From: a virus
DNA length: 28,585 nucleotides
IMG/VR virus record: IMGVR_UViG_3300018481_001305
Coordinates: 1-28,585 of that record
Strand: one strand, 5' to 3'
In this document: positions 21,955-28,154 of the stretch, in pieces
Layout: every line of letters begins with the position of its first letter
How positions within the stretch are numbered: the first letter of the stretch is position 1
Notes under the pieces: model-generated
What the model was told of the DNA's origin: nothing
The model's input: only the letters and a program-made list of their open reading frames with translations
Databases searched by the model: none
Position numbers and translations under genes: made by a program

Positions 21955-23738
21955 GCCTGCTGCTCCTACTGAAAGGGGGCAAAGGAGAAGAAGTATCGAC
22001 CGGCGATCACCGCAACCGCTTGCGCGTCAACGAGCGCCCGCCCCTGCGCCAGCGGTTCCTCGCTACCGCCCCCACCGGCCGAACCTACCGCTGGGGAGAG
22101 GACAGCCCGCACGCAGATCAGATCTTCGAAGACCTCACGCACTCCGACTCCGCCAACGGCGGCTATAAGGATCTGCAGGCCTCGTTGCCTCGCCTCCCCG
22201 GCGTGGACTACGCCGACATGCAGCGAGGCACGAAGATCGAGCTCTTCGGGGCAGGGCAACGGCTGGACTGGCTGGGTCGCCTTGAGCGCGCCCCGATCGT
22301 CACTGGCGACAAGGTCGTCATTTCGCCGAGCGCAGTGGGCTACGAAGCGGCGCTGACCGACGACTCCTCAGCCCAGGAGATCTACATCGGCGCGGACCTG
22401 GGGGAATGGGGAGAGCCGAGCGCTCGCCGCAAGGCCCTCAAAGCGATCGAAGCCTGGAAGCTGAACAACGGCGGGTCCTCCTCGCTTCTCCCGGCCGGTT
22501 CTCCCGATCCCGAAAACCCGACCTCATTCTCCCGCGTCCCTGCGATCGGCCATAGCTGGACGACGATCAACACCGACGGCGTCGCCGACCCCGATGTTGT
22601 GGAGAGCTGGTACTCGGGGGGCGGGGTCAAACTCGGCGCGATCGAACTCGAACTGCTCAACACCAAAGGCCCGGGCGGAGGGTCATGGCACAACTACGTC
22701 ATTGCATCGTCGGATGACGCTGCGACCGCGATCAAACTTCTGGGTGACTTCAAAGCCACGAGCGGTTCCACCGGGTTTGCTCTGGATGATGGGTTCTACT
22801 ACCTACTGCTGAGGAGCTTCTACGGGGCGCCGGCAGAAGAAGAAGCGCTCTGGGAACAGCAGTGGCGCAACATGCGTGTGTACGGCCGCTCCGGGGTTCC
22901 GATCTACGGCACCTTCCCATCTAGGGGTGTCCTCGCCTCAGATGTCGCTGCCAACGCACTCTCCCGATGGGCGAAGGAAATCCACTTCACCACGGGTCCC
23001 TACGGGTCGATCAAGCCGACTCAGTTCCTAATCCCGCACCTAGGCTTCAAGACGCCGACGACGGTCGCAGACATGGTCCAGCAGGCGACTCGCTTCGAGC
23101 TACCGGAGTACGGGGTCTGGGATGGTCCCCGTCGTTTGCCGACCTTCTTCATGAACCGCCGCGGCGAGCGGGAAGGGCGGAAACGCTGGCGGGTTCGGGC
23201 TCGCGATGCCCAACTCGAAGACACCGGCCAGCAGTTGGACCGCGTCTGGAACGGAGTTATCGTGCAGGGCACCGGGACGGATGGGTCGACGATCTATGTC
23301 GGGCCACCCGGCTCGGGAATGCAGATCACCAGCGCCCGGTGCATTGACCCAGACCCGCTCAACCCCGTCAATCAAATCCCCGGGAAAAATCGGTTCGCCA
23401 AGATCGAGATGCGAGGCGTCTGCACGATCGAAGGCATGGAAAAAGCGGCCGAAGTCTTCCTCGAACAGAGCAAGCTGCTGGACGGCTCTGGTCGAGCGAC
23501 CCTCACCGGCTACGTCGAAGACGAGCGCGGCCGCGAATGGCCCTACTCCTCCGTCCAGGGCGGAGACCTGATCGAATTCCTCGGCTCATCGATCCCCGGC
23601 TACCGCTACATCGTCAACGCCCCCAAGACCCGGTCAAACTTCTCGGTCTCGGTGGACATAGACGCTCCACCAGAGTCCTATGAGGCCCTGATGGAGCGAC
23701 TGAACGCCGAATTCATGGGGATTGGATTCGCCAGCTAG
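21951..23738 (+). CDS. Tail-associated hub / Tal-like minor tail protein
   Basis: This 595-residue protein starts at ATG 21951 in an ATGA overlap; the same frame is open upstream but antiphase to the preceding gene. A short basic leader precedes a region with VNERPPLRQRFLATAPTGRTYRWG, and a gp27-like first ring domain with GTKIELFGAGQRLDWLGRLERAPIVTGDKVVISPSAV (about 90-126), where an oil-rig arrangement of strands is usual. A central region contains a beta-rich sheet (SWHNYVIASSDDAATAIKLLGDF). The C-terminal half has RVWNGVIVQGTGTDGSTIYVG and the GDLIEFLGSSIPGYRYIVN strand block typical of the second hub domain. It would plug the tail tube under the Dit ring. Its stop shares CTAG with the stop of the reverse-strand gene downstream. 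Confidence 0.7.
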   Translation: MSLLLLLKGGKGEEVSTGDHRNRLRVNERPPLRQRFLATAPTGRTYRWGEDSPHADQIFEDLTHSDSANGGYKDLQASLPRLPGVDYADMQRGTKIELFGAGQRLDWLGRLERAPIVTGDKVVISPSAVGYEAALTDDSSAQEIYIGADLGEWGEPSARRKALKAIEAWKLNNGGSSSLLPAGSPDPENPTSFSRVPAIGHSWTTINTDGVADPDVVESWYSGGGVKLGAIELELLNTKGPGGGSWHNYVIASSDDAATAIKLLGDFKATSGSTGFALDDGFYYLLLRSFYGAPAEEEALWEQQWRNMRVYGRSGVPIYGTFPSRGVLASDVAANALSRWAKEIHFTTGPYGSIKPTQFLIPHLGFKTPTTVADMVQQATRFELPEYGVWDGPRRLPTFFMNRRGEREGRKRWRVRARDAQLEDTGQQLDRVWNGVIVQGTGTDGSTIYVGPPGSGMQITSARCIDPDPLNPVNQIPGKNRFAKIEMRGVCTIEGMEKAAEVFLEQSKLLDGSGRATLTGYVEDERGREWPYSSVQGGDLIEFLGSSIPGYRYIVNAPKTRSNFSVSVDIDAPPESYEALMERLNAEFMGIGFAS

Positions 23739-24502
23739 AGGATCTGCTCGCTGATGATGAACGTCTGGTCGATTCCGGCGGCCTCGGGGCCAACGGTGCA
23801 GGTTCCGCCTGCACTGGGGCTTGGTACCCGAGGACGAGCCCAAATTTCAATCTGGTGAGAGCCAACGCCGAGTCCAGGGAATAGCGCAGAGGCGGCGACA
23901 CTGGTCGCCGCAGAGGCGAACACTTCACCGCCGCTGCCGGATACAGGCTGCCCGTCGACTCGTAGCTGGAAGACACAGCCGTTCCCGGCCGCCGTCCCAA
24001 TCCAGTCGACCTGAAGCACCGACCCGGCATCCGTCTTCTCGTAGGCCCCGACCGGGTCGACGAGTTCGAAGTTGGCTACCTGTGGTTCACCAAAGATCCA
24101 GGACTTCGACGCCGCACCCTTCGCTTCGAGTTCCTGCGGCTCGGGCATATCAACATCCTGGGGCGTGACCTGGCCATTGCCGATCTCGCTCGAGGTCACC
24201 TGGCCCGTTCCGATCGCCTCTGAGTCGACTTGGCCAGCGCCGATATCGGAGGCGGCCACGGCGTCGTCTTTGATCTCTGAAGTTGAGACCGAGTTCGAGC
24301 CGATGTCACTGGCCCTCACTGCGTTCTTGTGGATGTCCTGGGTGAGGATTGACCCGTTCTTGATCTGCTTCGACGTGACGATCACGCCGCTCGCAACGGC
24401 TGCCGTCCCCGTGAGGGCAACGACGAGAGCGAGGGTCGCCATCACATTGGCGTAGTTGCGACTGATGAACCGCATGGGCCGCTTGTAGTCTCGGTGAGTC
24501 AT
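23735..24502 (-). CDS. Membrane-anchored or secreted protein with decapeptide repeats (cargo)
   Basis: This is a 255-residue product from the ATG at 24502, with AAGAAAGG upstream on the reverse strand; the frame extends further upstream but there is no better site. The N-terminus is basic and is followed by a hydrophobic segment (about 20-40, NVMATLALVVALTGTAAVASG), either a signal peptide or an anchor. Seven tandem ten-residue repeats fill 47-116 with the pattern I-x-x-x-x-[VI]-x-x-x-[DE] (for example IGTGQVTSSE). A beta-rich C-terminal domain follows, about 130-255. From memory, similar leader-plus-repeat proteins are common in Solirubrobacterales. The gene runs opposite to the tail operon and shows no structural-protein motif. 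A role in changing the host surface or in exclusion is a guess. Confidence 0.75.
   Translation of the reverse strand: MTHRDYKRPMRFISRNYANVMATLALVVALTGTAAVASGVIVTSKQIKNGSILTQDIHKNAVRASDIGSNSVSTSEIKDDAVAASDIGAGQVDSEAIGTGQVTSSEIGNGQVTPQDVDMPEPQELEAKGAASKSWIFGEPQVANFELVDPVGAYEKTDAGSVLQVDWIGTAAGNGCVFQLRVDGQPVSGSGGEVFASAATSVAASALFPGLGVGSHQIEIWARPRVPSPSAGGTCTVGPEAAGIDQTFIISEQIL
24155..24364 (-). repeat. Seven tandem 30-bp units coding for decapeptide repeats
   Basis: Each 30-base unit codes for one ten-residue repeat of the gene at 23735-24502. The units begin IKNGS, IHKNA, IGSNS, IKDDA, IGAGQ, IGTGQ and IGNGQ. The last three are the most alike, which suggests recent duplication there; the copies differ mostly by amino-acid substitutions, so slippage is not the only source of variation. 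Confidence 0.8.
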
Positions 24503-24532
24503 CGGGATATGCCTTTCTTTTCTCGATGGCCG

Positions 24533-24561
24533 GCCCCCGGCTGTTCGTGCAGCGCGGGGGC
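24533..24561 (-). terminator. Hairpin between two reverse-strand cargo genes
   Basis: GCCCCCG (24533-24539) and CGGGGGC (24555-24561) form a 7-bp stem. Inside it GCTG (24540-24543) pairs with CAGC (24550-24553) around a 6-base loop, leaving one bulged base. The whole 11-bp structure sits in the 88-base gap between the stop at 24591 and the start at 24502. It has no T-run on either strand. It may end the first cargo transcript or protect the second message. Confidence 0.55.
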
Positions 24562-24590
24562 ACTTGATTGATTGAAAGAGCTTAGCGCGG

Positions 24591-24983
24591 TCACCGCACC
24601 TGGATGACGTCGACGCAGTCCGAACCCTCCGGCAGCACATTCAGGCAGTAGTAGTCGGTTCGCCGGATCTTGTAGGAGTAGCGGATCAGGGGGAACCCGG
24701 TTTGGTTGCTGGTCCAGACCAGCGCGGAGCCGGCATATCCCGTATCACCTAGATACCAACTGACCGCGCATCGAATCCGCGCTGAGGAGAGGGGCTGGTC
24801 GCAGTTGACCTTACGGTCCTGCCCGATGTCAAAGCCCAACTCACCGTTTTTCGCCAGGGCCTCATGTAGTGCTCGCTTGGCTTCATTCGATCCCAACTGC
24901 CCCGCACTTGCCGCCGACGAAGAGGCATGCAGCGAAATGGACGCGACTATTAGAAGGGCGAGAAGACGGGCCAGTCTCAGCAT
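24591..24983 (-). CDS. Secreted Cys-containing protein of unknown function (cargo)
   Basis: This 130-residue product starts at ATG 24983. MLRLARLLALLIVASISLHASSSAASAGQ is a clear signal peptide with an Ala-rich cleavage region. The mature part contains KVNCDQPLSSARIRCAVSWYLGDTGYAG (two Cys), a strand-rich SYKIRRTDYYCLNVLPEGSDCVDVIQV (two more Cys) and no catalytic motif. The four Cys residues of the mature part could form two disulfides outside the cell. From memory it resembles small secreted domains common in Solirubrobacterales proteins. It overlaps the upstream gene by 7 bases (ATGCTGA) and has only weak ribosome-site sequence, so it is likely translated by coupling. An exclusion or surface role is possible but unproven. 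Confidence 0.7.
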   Translation of the reverse strand: MLRLARLLALLIVASISLHASSSAASAGQLGSNEAKRALHEALAKNGELGFDIGQDRKVNCDQPLSSARIRCAVSWYLGDTGYAGSALVWTSNQTGFPLIRYSYKIRRTDYYCLNVLPEGSDCVDVIQVR

Positions 24984-25687
24984 GGCGTGAAATCTTGCTC
25001 GTAGAGGTACCGCTTCCCAAAATGCCGGCCATATTTGACCGTCATGGATCGGAACCATTCACGTCCTTGGCATCTCTCGGGCAGGCCGAGCCGGATCTTG
25101 GCGGGCTTCGTGAAGCCCGGATAGGTATATCCGCCCAGTTCAACGAGCTTTCCGAATCCGAGAGCGGTCCGCTCGTCCCACGTCTGCCATCGGATTCCCT
25201 GTATCCAGGTGTGAGCGCCGGTAATCATTTTATGGGGGCGAACTCGACAACCATCCCTTATCTCCGCTGCGCACGGTCGCGGGTGGATTGGGTGGTGGTT
25301 GCACGGCACCAGCTCAAGTTCATCGCCAATTCGGTTCGACAGCCCGCTGAACCTGAGCTTGTTCCCGTAGCAGGCCTCGCTACCAATCTGCACGAGCGCC
25401 CAGTGACTGGCCTCCAGCCTGTAAATAGCCACAGCGTTCTGTGCCTGCCGTGGTGGAAGGTTGGGCCGGACGATGGCTGCCGCCCAAAAGCCGTCCGAAC
25501 TTATCCGAACGTCATTCAAACTGAAGCCGATTGGAGATGCCTGAGCCTCTTCGGTGGCGGCTGTGATTTCCGCCACCTCGTCGGGGGTCGGACTGCGGTG
25601 GACCGTCGCGGCAGATGGGATCGCCGAGCATGCGGCGGCGACAAGAACGCCTATGCAGGCGAGAGAGCGTAGCCGTCCGTTCCGCAT
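24977..25687 (-). CDS. Secreted two-domain protein of unknown function (cargo)
   Basis: This 236-residue product starts at ATG 25687, with GGGGGAGG 8 bases before the start on the reverse strand. MRNGRLRSLACIGVLVAAACSAIPSAATV is an export signal; C20 in VAAAC is at best a weak lipobox. The N-terminal part has NDVRISSDGFWAAAIVRP and a helix-strand end EASHWALVQIGSEACYG. The C-terminal part has GIRWQTWDERTALGFGKLVELGGYT, then KPAKIRLGLPERCQGREWF and a C-terminal Cys. Its C-terminal Arg/Trp/Tyr pattern resembles secreted proteins I associate with Solirubrobacterales. It is the first gene of a reverse-strand pair and is divergent from the membrane-protein operon at 25807. Confidence 0.7.
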   Translation of the reverse strand: MRNGRLRSLACIGVLVAAACSAIPSAATVHRSPTPDEVAEITAATEEAQASPIGFSLNDVRISSDGFWAAAIVRPNLPPRQAQNAVAIYRLEASHWALVQIGSEACYGNKLRFSGLSNRIGDELELVPCNHHPIHPRPCAAEIRDGCRVRPHKMITGAHTWIQGIRWQTWDERTALGFGKLVELGGYTYPGFTKPAKIRLGLPERCQGREWFRSMTVKYGRHFGKRYLYEQDFTPC

Positions 25688-25806
25688 CTGAATTGCCTCC
25701 CCCTTCGTTGAGCGTTGGACCTGCCAAGACCGGCCGGCACGTTAACCGATCCCGAGTAAACAGGCGAGTCTCTGCGGCTTGCCACGACCCGAGAGAGGCC
25801 AGTTGA
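25688..25806. promoter_or_regulatory. Divergent intergenic region between cargo and holin operons
   Basis: This 119-base gap separates two gene groups running away from each other, so promoters for both should lie here or within it. A TTGGAC at 25715-25720 resembles a -35 box but no correctly spaced -10 hexamer is seen on the forward strand. GAGAGAGG at 25791-25798 is a likely ribosome site for TTG 25807. I cannot define a promoter with confidence. Confidence 0.4.
25696..25703 (-). promoter_or_regulatory. Ribosome binding site of the reverse-strand gene at 25687
   Basis: On the reverse strand this reads GGGGGAGG, 8 bases before ATG 25687. It supports this start and the reality of the reverse-strand gene over long open frames on the forward strand. 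Confidence 0.75.
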
Positions 25807-26007
25807 TTGGCTCGCGACCCAAACCCCGAACGCAAGTCTCAGCCGCGGATCTCGGTGCTGATCACCGTGGTGCTCTTGGCTCTGACGGTGCAGGACCAGT
25901 TGAGCTCGGGCTCGATCGACACGCCCCTGCTCGGGGCCGACCTCTTCCTCGTCGCCTTCTGGATGGGGCAGGGGGGAGACGCACTGCTCTCGAAGTGGCT
26001 GCGTTGA
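25807..26007 (+). CDS. Small two-helix membrane protein, holin candidate
   Basis: This 66-residue protein starts at TTG 25807, the earliest possible start because the codon before it is TGA; GAGAGAGG lies 8 bases upstream. A charged N-terminus (RDPNPERKSQPR) is followed by a hydrophobic helix about 15-33 (ISVLITVVLLALTVQDQL), a short polar turn, a second hydrophobic segment about 41-60 (LLGADLFLVAFWMGQGGDALL) and a basic end. Size, two membrane segments and position ahead of the lysin genes fit class II holins, which form membrane pores for lysin release. No motif proves this. It overlaps the next gene by 4 bases (TTGA). Confidence 0.65.
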   Translation: MARDPNPERKSQPRISVLITVVLLALTVQDQLSSGSIDTPLLGADLFLVAFWMGQGGDALLSKWLR

Positions 26008-26096
26008 GCTGGTTCCTAGAGAACCCCGTCACGGCCGCAGCGATGGGGCTGGCACTCGCGGCCTCTCCCTTGATCGTGGAAGTGAGGGGCCTGTGA
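26004..26096 (+). CDS. Micro-gene: 30-residue membrane peptide
   Basis: The frame starts at TTG 26004 and ends at TGA 26094-26096, coding for 30 residues. It begins in a 4-base TTGA overlap with the stop of the upstream gene and ends in a 4-base GTGA overlap with the start of the next, exactly filling the space. The peptide has one hydrophobic segment (PVTAAAMGLALAASPLIVEV). The segment W-x-x-x-N-P-V-T-x-A-x-M is shared with the first 25 residues of the next protein, so the two are probably related. An antiholin-like or pore-modulating role is possible. There is no strong ribosome site, so it would depend on coupling, and a chance frame remains possible. Confidence 0.5.
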   Translation: MSWFLENPVTAAAMGLALAASPLIVEVRGL

Positions 26097-26854
26097 CTGA
26101 GCGCCTGAAGAACGGCTACGCCTGGATGCGACAGAACCCGGTCACGCTGGCCCTGATGATCGGGGTGCTCGCCGTCATCATCTCGCTCAACGCCGAACGT
26201 CGCAATGACGACCAAGGCAGGGACATCACGAAGGTAACCAAGAAGGTTGAGTCGGCCTGCGAAACGGGCGCCAACTCCAAGGAGTGTCAGAAGACCAAGC
26301 GCAGATCAGACCAGGCTCGCTCGAAACGAGACAGCTGCATCGCCTTCGAAAAGGTGGATCGGGGAGGCCAGCTGCTCGAGAAGACCGTCTGCCTTGAACT
26401 TCGCCGAGAGGCAGAGGCCCGCCCCGGCCCTGGATCCCTGCAGGGCGACCAGGATCAAGGCGGCGGCGGGGAGCGTCAGACGCCGGCCGGGGTAGCGCCA
26501 GCACCCAACGCAACCGGGCCCGGTCGCGGTTCCAATCCTGACTCCACGCCGTCGCCGAACGGACACGGCGGGGGAAGGGGAGGTGCTCAGCCTCAACCCG
26601 AGCCGTCCAGCGGCGAAGCTCAAACGCCGGCGGCGACCGTACCCACCTCAACGCCTGCGGCCGAAGCGCCTGCACCGCCCGGTCGACCCGTGACCGTGCC
26701 TCCACCGAATCCGCCCCCGGTCGTTCCACCACCGAAACCCACCCTCGTCCCCAAAGCCCTGGAAGTAGTCGGGGGGACCGTGGATGAAGTCGGGGGCTTG
26801 GTGGATCAGGCGGGGTGTGAAGTGACGGGGCTGTTGGTTCGTCCCTGTCGCTGA
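26093..26854 (+). CDS. Single-pass membrane protein with Pro-rich tail, lysis-region protein
   Basis: This 253-residue protein starts at GTG 26093 within a GTGA overlap, with GAGGGG 3 bases before the start, which is closer than usual. MTERLKNGYAWMRQNPVT is followed by a hydrophobic segment about 18-31 (LALMIGVLAVIISL), then an amphipathic charged stretch with Cys residues at 56, 64, 82 and 100. A long Gly/Pro/Ala-rich linker spans about 110-215 and the C-terminus contains VGGTVDEVGGLVDQAGCEVTGLL. With an N-in orientation, the linker and C-terminal part would lie outside the membrane and could cross the cell wall (inference). Spanin-like or holin-partner roles are possible, but the family is not recognised. 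A terminator follows. Confidence 0.6.
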   Translation: MTERLKNGYAWMRQNPVTLALMIGVLAVIISLNAERRNDDQGRDITKVTKKVESACETGANSKECQKTKRRSDQARSKRDSCIAFEKVDRGGQLLEKTVCLELRREAEARPGPGSLQGDQDQGGGGERQTPAGVAPAPNATGPGRGSNPDSTPSPNGHGGGRGGAQPQPEPSSGEAQTPAATVPTSTPAAEAPAPPGRPVTVPPPNPPPVVPPPKPTLVPKALEVVGGTVDEVGGLVDQAGCEVTGLLVRPCR

Positions 26855-26856
26855 AC

Positions 26857-26890
26857 GCAAACGACCCGCTGAAGCAGAGCGGGCCGTTGC
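26857..26890. terminator. Bidirectional hairpin terminator between convergent genes
   Basis: GCAAACGACCCGCT (26857-26870) pairs with AGCGGGCCGTTGC (26878-26890) around a 7-base loop, with a central six-pair CCCGCT/AGCGGG core, one mismatch and one bulge. It lies between the forward membrane-protein gene and the end of the reverse zinc-ribbon-like gene. A second 7-bp inverted repeat, AGCGGGC (26895-26901) with GCCCGCT (26915-26921), overlaps the reverse stop codon. Termination in both directions is likely. Confidence 0.7.
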
Positions 26891-26919
26891 GCAGAGCGGG
26901 CGAGCGGGAAGCTGGCCCG

Positions 26920-27303
26920 CTAAGTCTTCTTGGCTGCAGCCTCGGCGGCTCGCCGGTAGAACGTCTCCGCGTCCACGGGCTGGTCGTCAATGAAGTAGTT
27001 CCGCACGGTCGGGACAGTCATCACTCGCGGGCCGGGATGACGCATCCCCGGGGTCACGTGCTCGCCGCACTCGCGGCAGCGCCACTCCCCCTCCTCGTGC
27101 TCTTCGTTGTGCATCTCGCACCAGTAGCCGCCCGTCACCACCCACTCCAAGGTCGGCCAGCCCTTGTCCCAGTAGTGCTCGTGGCCGTGGCTATCAATCT
27201 CGCGCCAGTCCTTGTCGGCCTCTGGGCCAACGGTCGTGAACTCTTCGTAGTCCTGCTCGACGCGGAACGTCGAGCCTTCAGCCTGAAAAGTAGTTTCACT
27301 CAT
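26920..27303 (-). CDS. Small acidic protein with zinc-ribbon-like CxxH...CxxC motif
   Basis: This 127-residue product starts at ATG 27303, with GGAGGGG 9 bases upstream on the reverse strand; the longer frame upstream has no ribosome site and runs through the hairpin leader. The middle contains YWCEMHNEEHEEGEWRCRECG (C77, H80, C91 and C94 by my count), a possible metal-binding C-x2-H...C-x2-C arrangement. It also has several Glu/Asp/Trp-rich stretches and a C-terminal helical end rich in Ala and Lys. It lacks a signal peptide and membrane segment. Related small proteins are found in actinophages, with no known role. It runs opposite to the flanking lysis genes and may have its own control by the leader hairpins. 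Confidence 0.65.
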   Translation of the reverse strand: MSETTFQAEGSTFRVEQDYEEFTTVGPEADKDWREIDSHGHEHYWDKGWPTLEWVVTGGYWCEMHNEEHEEGEWRCRECGEHVTPGMRHPGPRVMTVPTVRNYFIDDQPVDAETFYRRAAEAAAKKT

Positions 27304-27333
27304 CTCGGGCTTCCCCTCCGAGTAGTGGATTGC

Positions 27334-27362
27334 AGTCCGGCCGAGCCGGACTCTCACCGGCT
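27334..27362 (-). promoter_or_regulatory. Mutually exclusive leader hairpins upstream of the zinc-ribbon-like gene
   Basis: Two alternative stems share 27344-27352. One pairs AGTCCGGC (27334-27341) with GCCGGACT (27345-27352) across a 3-base loop. The other pairs AGCCGG (27344-27349) with CCGGCT (27357-27362) across a 7-base loop. Read on the reverse strand, the second forms first and would block the first, the arrangement expected of an attenuator or antiterminator. The gene start is 31 bases downstream at 27303. Regulation is inferred. Confidence 0.5.
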
Positions 27363-27401
27363 GTGTCGGGTTTGACCCCGCCGTGTTGCTTCTGAGCCCG
27401 A

Positions 27402-27422
27402 CCCTCGGCATGACCCGGAGGG
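27402..27422 (-). other. Hairpin in the divergent region upstream of the lysin
   Basis: CCCTCGG (27402-27408) pairs with CCGGAGGG (27415-27422) with one bulge and a 6-base loop. It is part of a cluster of inverted repeats in the 227-base region between the divergent genes starting at 27303 and 27531. No credible promoter hexamers were found in this region. Confidence 0.4.
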
Positions 27423-27530
27423 CGCACCCGCGTCGTTACACCATCGGCCGCCCCTAACGGTACCACCCGCTTCCTACTGATCCTCGCCGCCTGAGCGCGG
27501 CTCCATACCCACCGAAAGGAAGGCCGCAGC

Positions 27531-28154
27531 ATGGCCGAAAACGGACGCCTGTCCGCCTCCGAACTCTCTCCGATCCCCGGAGGGCAACTCCGCGACGACG
27601 CTGCGGCGGCCTGGAATGCCCCGGGTGGGCCCGCTGATGCTGGCCTCGTTCCGACCGGATCTCGCTCCAGCTATCGCACGTTCGCTGAGCAGCAGCAGCT
27701 CTACGCCGAGCTCGGTGCGGGCATGGCGGCTTTTCCCGGCACCTCGAATCACGGCCTTGGCATCGCGATCGACCTCCCGTCCTCGTGGATGTGGGAGTGG
27801 ATGAAGCAGCACGGGGCGAAGTACGGCTGGCAGAAGACCGAAGCCTTCCACGAGCCCTGGCACTGGAACTTCGTTGGCGGCGTCAGCTTCCCGAGCTTCA
27901 AGACGCTGCGCCACGGGATGCGCGGTCCCCGGGTCGTCAAGTACACCCGGCGCCTCGCCTTCATCCGCAAGCGGACCGGCAAGCCCTACCTCGCCCGCCA
28001 GCACTGGAAGTACAAGGACGCGGTCGTCGACTCCGTTCGGACCTTCCAGAGGGCATGCAAGCTGGAGGTCGACGGAGAGATCGGGCCGCGCACCGCTGCC
28101 AAGATCAACGCCGTCTTCGAGCGCCAGTACGCGAAGCGGGGGAGGGGCCGATGA
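27531..28154 (+). CDS. Endolysin: M15-type peptidase with peptidoglycan-binding domain
   Basis: This 207-residue protein starts at ATG 27531, with GAAAGGAAGG 7 bases upstream. The N-terminal domain has the full M15 zinc peptidase signature: SNHGLGIAID (S72, H74, D81) and HEPWHWN (E108, H111), where H74, D81 and H111 would bind zinc and E108 would be catalytic. The usual activity is L-alanyl-D-glutamate or D-Ala-type cleavage of peptidoglycan peptides. About residues 125-200, LRHGMRGPRVVKYTRRLAFIR through RTFQRACKLEVDGEIGPRTAAKINAVF, form a PG_binding_1 domain. No signal peptide is present, so release needs a holin. The stop overlaps the next gene by 4 bases (ATGA). Confidence 0.92.
   Translation: MAENGRLSASELSPIPGGQLRDDAAAAWNAPGGPADAGLVPTGSRSSYRTFAEQQQLYAELGAGMAAFPGTSNHGLGIAIDLPSSWMWEWMKQHGAKYGWQKTEAFHEPWHWNFVGGVSFPSFKTLRHGMRGPRVVKYTRRLAFIRKRTGKPYLARQHWKYKDAVVDSVRTFQRACKLEVDGEIGPRTAAKINAVFERQYAKRGRGR

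Noticed and set aside
24869-25672. Forward open frame of 267 codons across the two reverse-strand secreted genes
   Set aside because: No signal, domain or ribosome site. The reverse strand has two genes with export signals, and the first of them has a strong ribosome site.
25715-25762. TTGGAC and TAAACA as a forward promoter for the holin-like operon
   Set aside because: The hexamers are about 36 bases apart and no other -10 lies at 16-18 bases, so a standard promoter cannot be supported.
27304-27530. Possible tRNA on the reverse strand, with loops resembling a T-arm (GCCGG around TGAGAGT) and a D-arm-like GATGGTGTAAC
   Set aside because: No acceptor stem and no consistent anticodon arm could be formed in the right order. 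The T-loop lacks TTC. The stems are better read as leader hairpins.
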